24,098 nucleotides of DNA from a bacterium (GTDB taxonomy: Bacteria; Planctomycetota; J058; JAJDCP01), in assembly GCA_030428695.1 (NCBI GenBank), contig JAUIEM010000117.1:1-24098 (forward strand), in the 5' to 3' direction. Each line of letters begins with the position of its first letter. Within the stretch, counting starts at the first letter, position 1. Under the pieces are notes generated by a model that did not search any database, was not told the origin of the DNA, and saw only the letters and a list, made by a program, of their open reading frames with translations. Below are positions 23,001 to 24,098 of this stretch, piece by piece. Both the position numbers and the translations under genes were made by a program.

Positions 23001-24098
23001 TGAAGACGGTCAGGTACAGGTCACCACCACCGACGGGGACCGGCTGGTTCAGCACCAGGTCGTAGACCTCGGTGGAATCTTCCGCGATCGTCGTCAGCGA
23101 GGGGCTGAAGGCGGCTTCGAGGGCGACGTCGTCGTCCTGGACGGTGAAGGTCAGGGAGCGGGTGATCTGCACGCCGTGGATCGTGCCGCTGACGGTGACG
23201 GTCACCTGCTCGTCGGTGAAGTCGAGGTCGTTGACGGCGTAGGCGAAGAACGAGCCCGTGTCGGTCGAGTCGGCGAAGGACAGCGCGTCGGAGCCGAGGG
23301 CAACGGCGGCGTCGTCCGAGCTGCTGATCGACAGCGCGATCGGAGCGTGGGGCGCGGTGCCCAGGTTGACTGCCGTGACCTGGACCTCCACCGAGTCACC
23401 GGGTTCCGCGAGCGCGGTATCGCCTCCCACGAGTGTGAGCTGCAGATCGGGCAAGACGTCCAGGTCGAGGACGTTGACGTCGGCCGCCGCGGAGATCTGC
23501 TGACCATTGTTCGAGGCGGTGACGGTGATCGTGCTCAGCTGCGGCAGCTCGTAACCTTCGTTGTCGACCGCGGTGACGTCGAAGGTCGCGGTGTCGCTGC
23601 CTTCGGGAATCGTCACGCTCTGGCTGTTCGGGTCGACGTTGCTCGGGTCGTCGGAGCTGATCTGGAAGGTCAGGTCGCCGTAGCCGACCGGGACCGGCTC
23701 GCTCAGGGTGATCGTCATCGTCACCGAGGAGCCTTCGTCGAGGTCGTCGCCGTCCGGGCTCAGGGTCGCAGTGATCACTTCCTCGTCGTCGGTGATCACG
23801 ACCGTGAACACGCCCTGGATCACCTGCCCGTCGACGCCACCGAGGAGGCGGACTTCGACGGTGTTGTCGCTGTAGTCGCTGTCCTGCAGGGCGAAGATGG
23901 TGAAGCTTTCCTGGGTGCTGCCCGGCTGGAACACCACGTTGTGGGTGTCGGCCGAGAGCTTGTTCGGATCGGAGATCTCGACGCCAAACTGCACCGGACC
24001 GGTGCCGCCGACCAGGTCGACGGTGACCGTGGCGGACGAGTCGGCCGGGTCGCTCTCGGTCAGGGCGAAGTTGGTGCCGGTGGTGCCGTCGATCGTGA
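20005..24098 (-). CDS. Giant acidic repeat surface protein, C-terminal part
   Basis: The frame is open to the window edge and covers the last 1,364 residues; the start is outside. About 24098-22800 encodes four or more units of about 108 residues that resemble Calx-beta/immunoglobulin-like domains. Each closes with an acidic turn (ITDDEEV, LDLDV, QDDDV, IDNDT), and two contain 'EPVPVGYGDL' or 'QPVPVGGGDL'. The middle (about 22400-20900) is rich in short strands and has acidic loops 'GGDGAPGGDDD' and 'GADGEFGTEDD', possibly a propeller with calcium-binding turns. The C-terminus is Gly-rich (ENGGGGGSLTL) without an obvious sorting motif. I count only about three lysines and no cysteine from residue 36 of this part onward. 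It is probably an exported adhesin or cell-surface protein. Confidence 0.85.
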   Translation of the reverse strand, partial: TIDGTTGTNFALTESDPADSSATVTVDLVGGTGPVQFGVEISDPNKLSADTHNVVFQPGSTQESFTIFALQDSDYSDNTVEVRLLGGVDGQVIQGVFTVVITDDEEVITATLSPDGDDLDEGSSVTMTITLSEPVPVGYGDLTFQISSDDPSNVDPNSQSVTIPEGSDTATFDVTAVDNEGYELPQLSTITVTASNNGQQISAAADVNVLDLDVLPDLQLTLVGGDTALAEPGDSVEVQVTAVNLGTAPHAPIALSISSSDDAAVALGSDALSFADSTDTGSFFAYAVNDLDFTDEQVTVTVSGTIHGVQITRSLTFTVQDDDVALEAAFSPSLTTIAEDSTEVYDLVLNQPVPVGGGDLYLTVFTTDPSALVVSGDSFNLVIPEESSSISLRLTAPMDADRVDEEVIIAVSGNTAAGWNLNHLDQITVIDNDTIEFGWELSGPAQPLPGLATETLKVFLTAEPANGQPITFYIFPEDFEALNQVNLDNDEFEIEFTLSSTADTARIGLIPTPQSVFPPFGLDDVFDVIASFGALNNRQTFVTIQLQVDGVWETEFVPLALGAVSRLETPGLSPNGVSWPSGVLELLDSDDPNDSPEINQAVFGFLGESDPTELANPGFSQAADAHLFLTGFSTEIGQYGFEAPEGPPVWQDIRSFPFPINADRDLGTAAQLWLGRDPGTSDLLVYGDVLSNVTLALGAENQRDGSTPTVHNINTGRSETLLVVTALNDQIAAARVIDTDTVILELTAASGSYSGHTILTGGGPAYSPTPQLVNDSIALTIFGDGTTDTLAAISLESLAVGSVTDVAEYEFPGLGSMPVVLHPDTVLFLTDPTGTAVLGTVSGGNIARMTGTGQPTVDTVLVDTEVAVGDYVKGTASAWPVAVNGRRAAFVSGASNLSVVHATNMSVVDVPLGSDAMQNIRPVPVSTTEGGAVVVASMGGDGAPGGDDDQLLLVGTGLGEEAVLASAFVGSLIDGPASQVVSLGGEAPLVVVFTSNEADAQDYITFVQFLPGPATPFIRQFAIPGTIGADPMRMVRPVGSSHVAVGSSGADGEFGTEDDEMYVLPQPVFTADLAVIRDASHALLFNEFFEVTSIQFVLHTTGVLAPSDISLSNLTLSTEAGVFFETTDVSLRFSPVGNHYLGLSDQFIASMDFDSPVIPLDSAVTVTASFNIAQIYGQEEDALNDQDDGPPMQLFANGGDYLVFDFDDFTAAGSSGGIGFFAFTDELSAVGDMLTLTETTEMDSVGVISLAATLPNPRIWHNVQIYTGDVIGDSTYLAGVTFIDSNTGEFATLTNFILTPSEGSLQSNATNNFIFELGGTGTLGLTGSSGYVGEFDTIELTFFFENGGGGGSLTLDGVSNTQP

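Overview
The window is very GC-rich bacterial chromosome with dense genes. Many start codons are GTG or TTG behind GGAGG-type ribosome binding sites, and the putative promoters fit a housekeeping sigma factor (TTGnnn, 16-17 bp, TAnnnT). Three features suggest a Planctomycetota-like or related deep-branching Gram-negative bacterium: an ECF-type sigma factor next to a membrane Ser/Thr kinase, a glycine decarboxylase split into two subunits, and lipoproteins with pilin-like or globin domains. This placement is inferred from gene style, not from a marker gene. I see no tRNA, rRNA, CRISPR array, insertion sequence or phage gene.

Layout. (1) 1-271, minus: the N-terminal part of a GAF-domain protein, cut by the window edge. 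(2) 395-5470, plus: a glycine cleavage operon, gcvT-gcvH-gcvPA-gcvPB, followed by a translationally coupled membrane protein. A good promoter lies only about 22 nt upstream of gcvT, so there is no room for a glycine riboswitch. (3) 5599-7687: a 57-aa orphan protein, an AT-richer island with a bidirectional terminator, and an exported beta-propeller protein, all read on minus. (4) 7739-8217, plus: a pilin-like lipoprotein with its own promoter. (5) 8242-11528, minus: a tight three-gene sulfur-transfer cluster with an E1-like ThiF/MoeB adenylyltransferase and two different cysteine desulfurases. The middle gene appears to start at CTG. (6) 11689-15478, plus: an ECF-like sigma factor, a Ser/Thr kinase with about eight C-terminal membrane helices, and a separately promoted membrane pseudokinase. 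(7) 15546-16262, plus: a small metallophosphoesterase. (8) 16431-19329: a divergent pair with overlapping promoters, an HSDL2-like short-chain dehydrogenase with an internal deletion (minus) and an orphan sensor histidine kinase (plus, probably with an ATC start). (9) 19376-19825, minus: a lipoprotein truncated hemoglobin. (10) 20005-24098, minus: the C-terminal 1,364 residues of a huge acidic surface protein with Calx-beta-like repeats, followed by a strong UUCG-loop terminator.

Together the glycine cleavage genes make one-carbon units from glycine. The E1/desulfurase cluster probably mobilises cysteine sulfur onto a carrier protein encoded elsewhere. The sigma/kinase/pseudokinase group and the histidine kinase form a signalling neighbourhood whose targets are not in the window. 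The most unusual observations are the two non-canonical start codons, the kinase-pseudokinase module, the sulfur cluster without a carrier protein, and the lipid-anchored globin.
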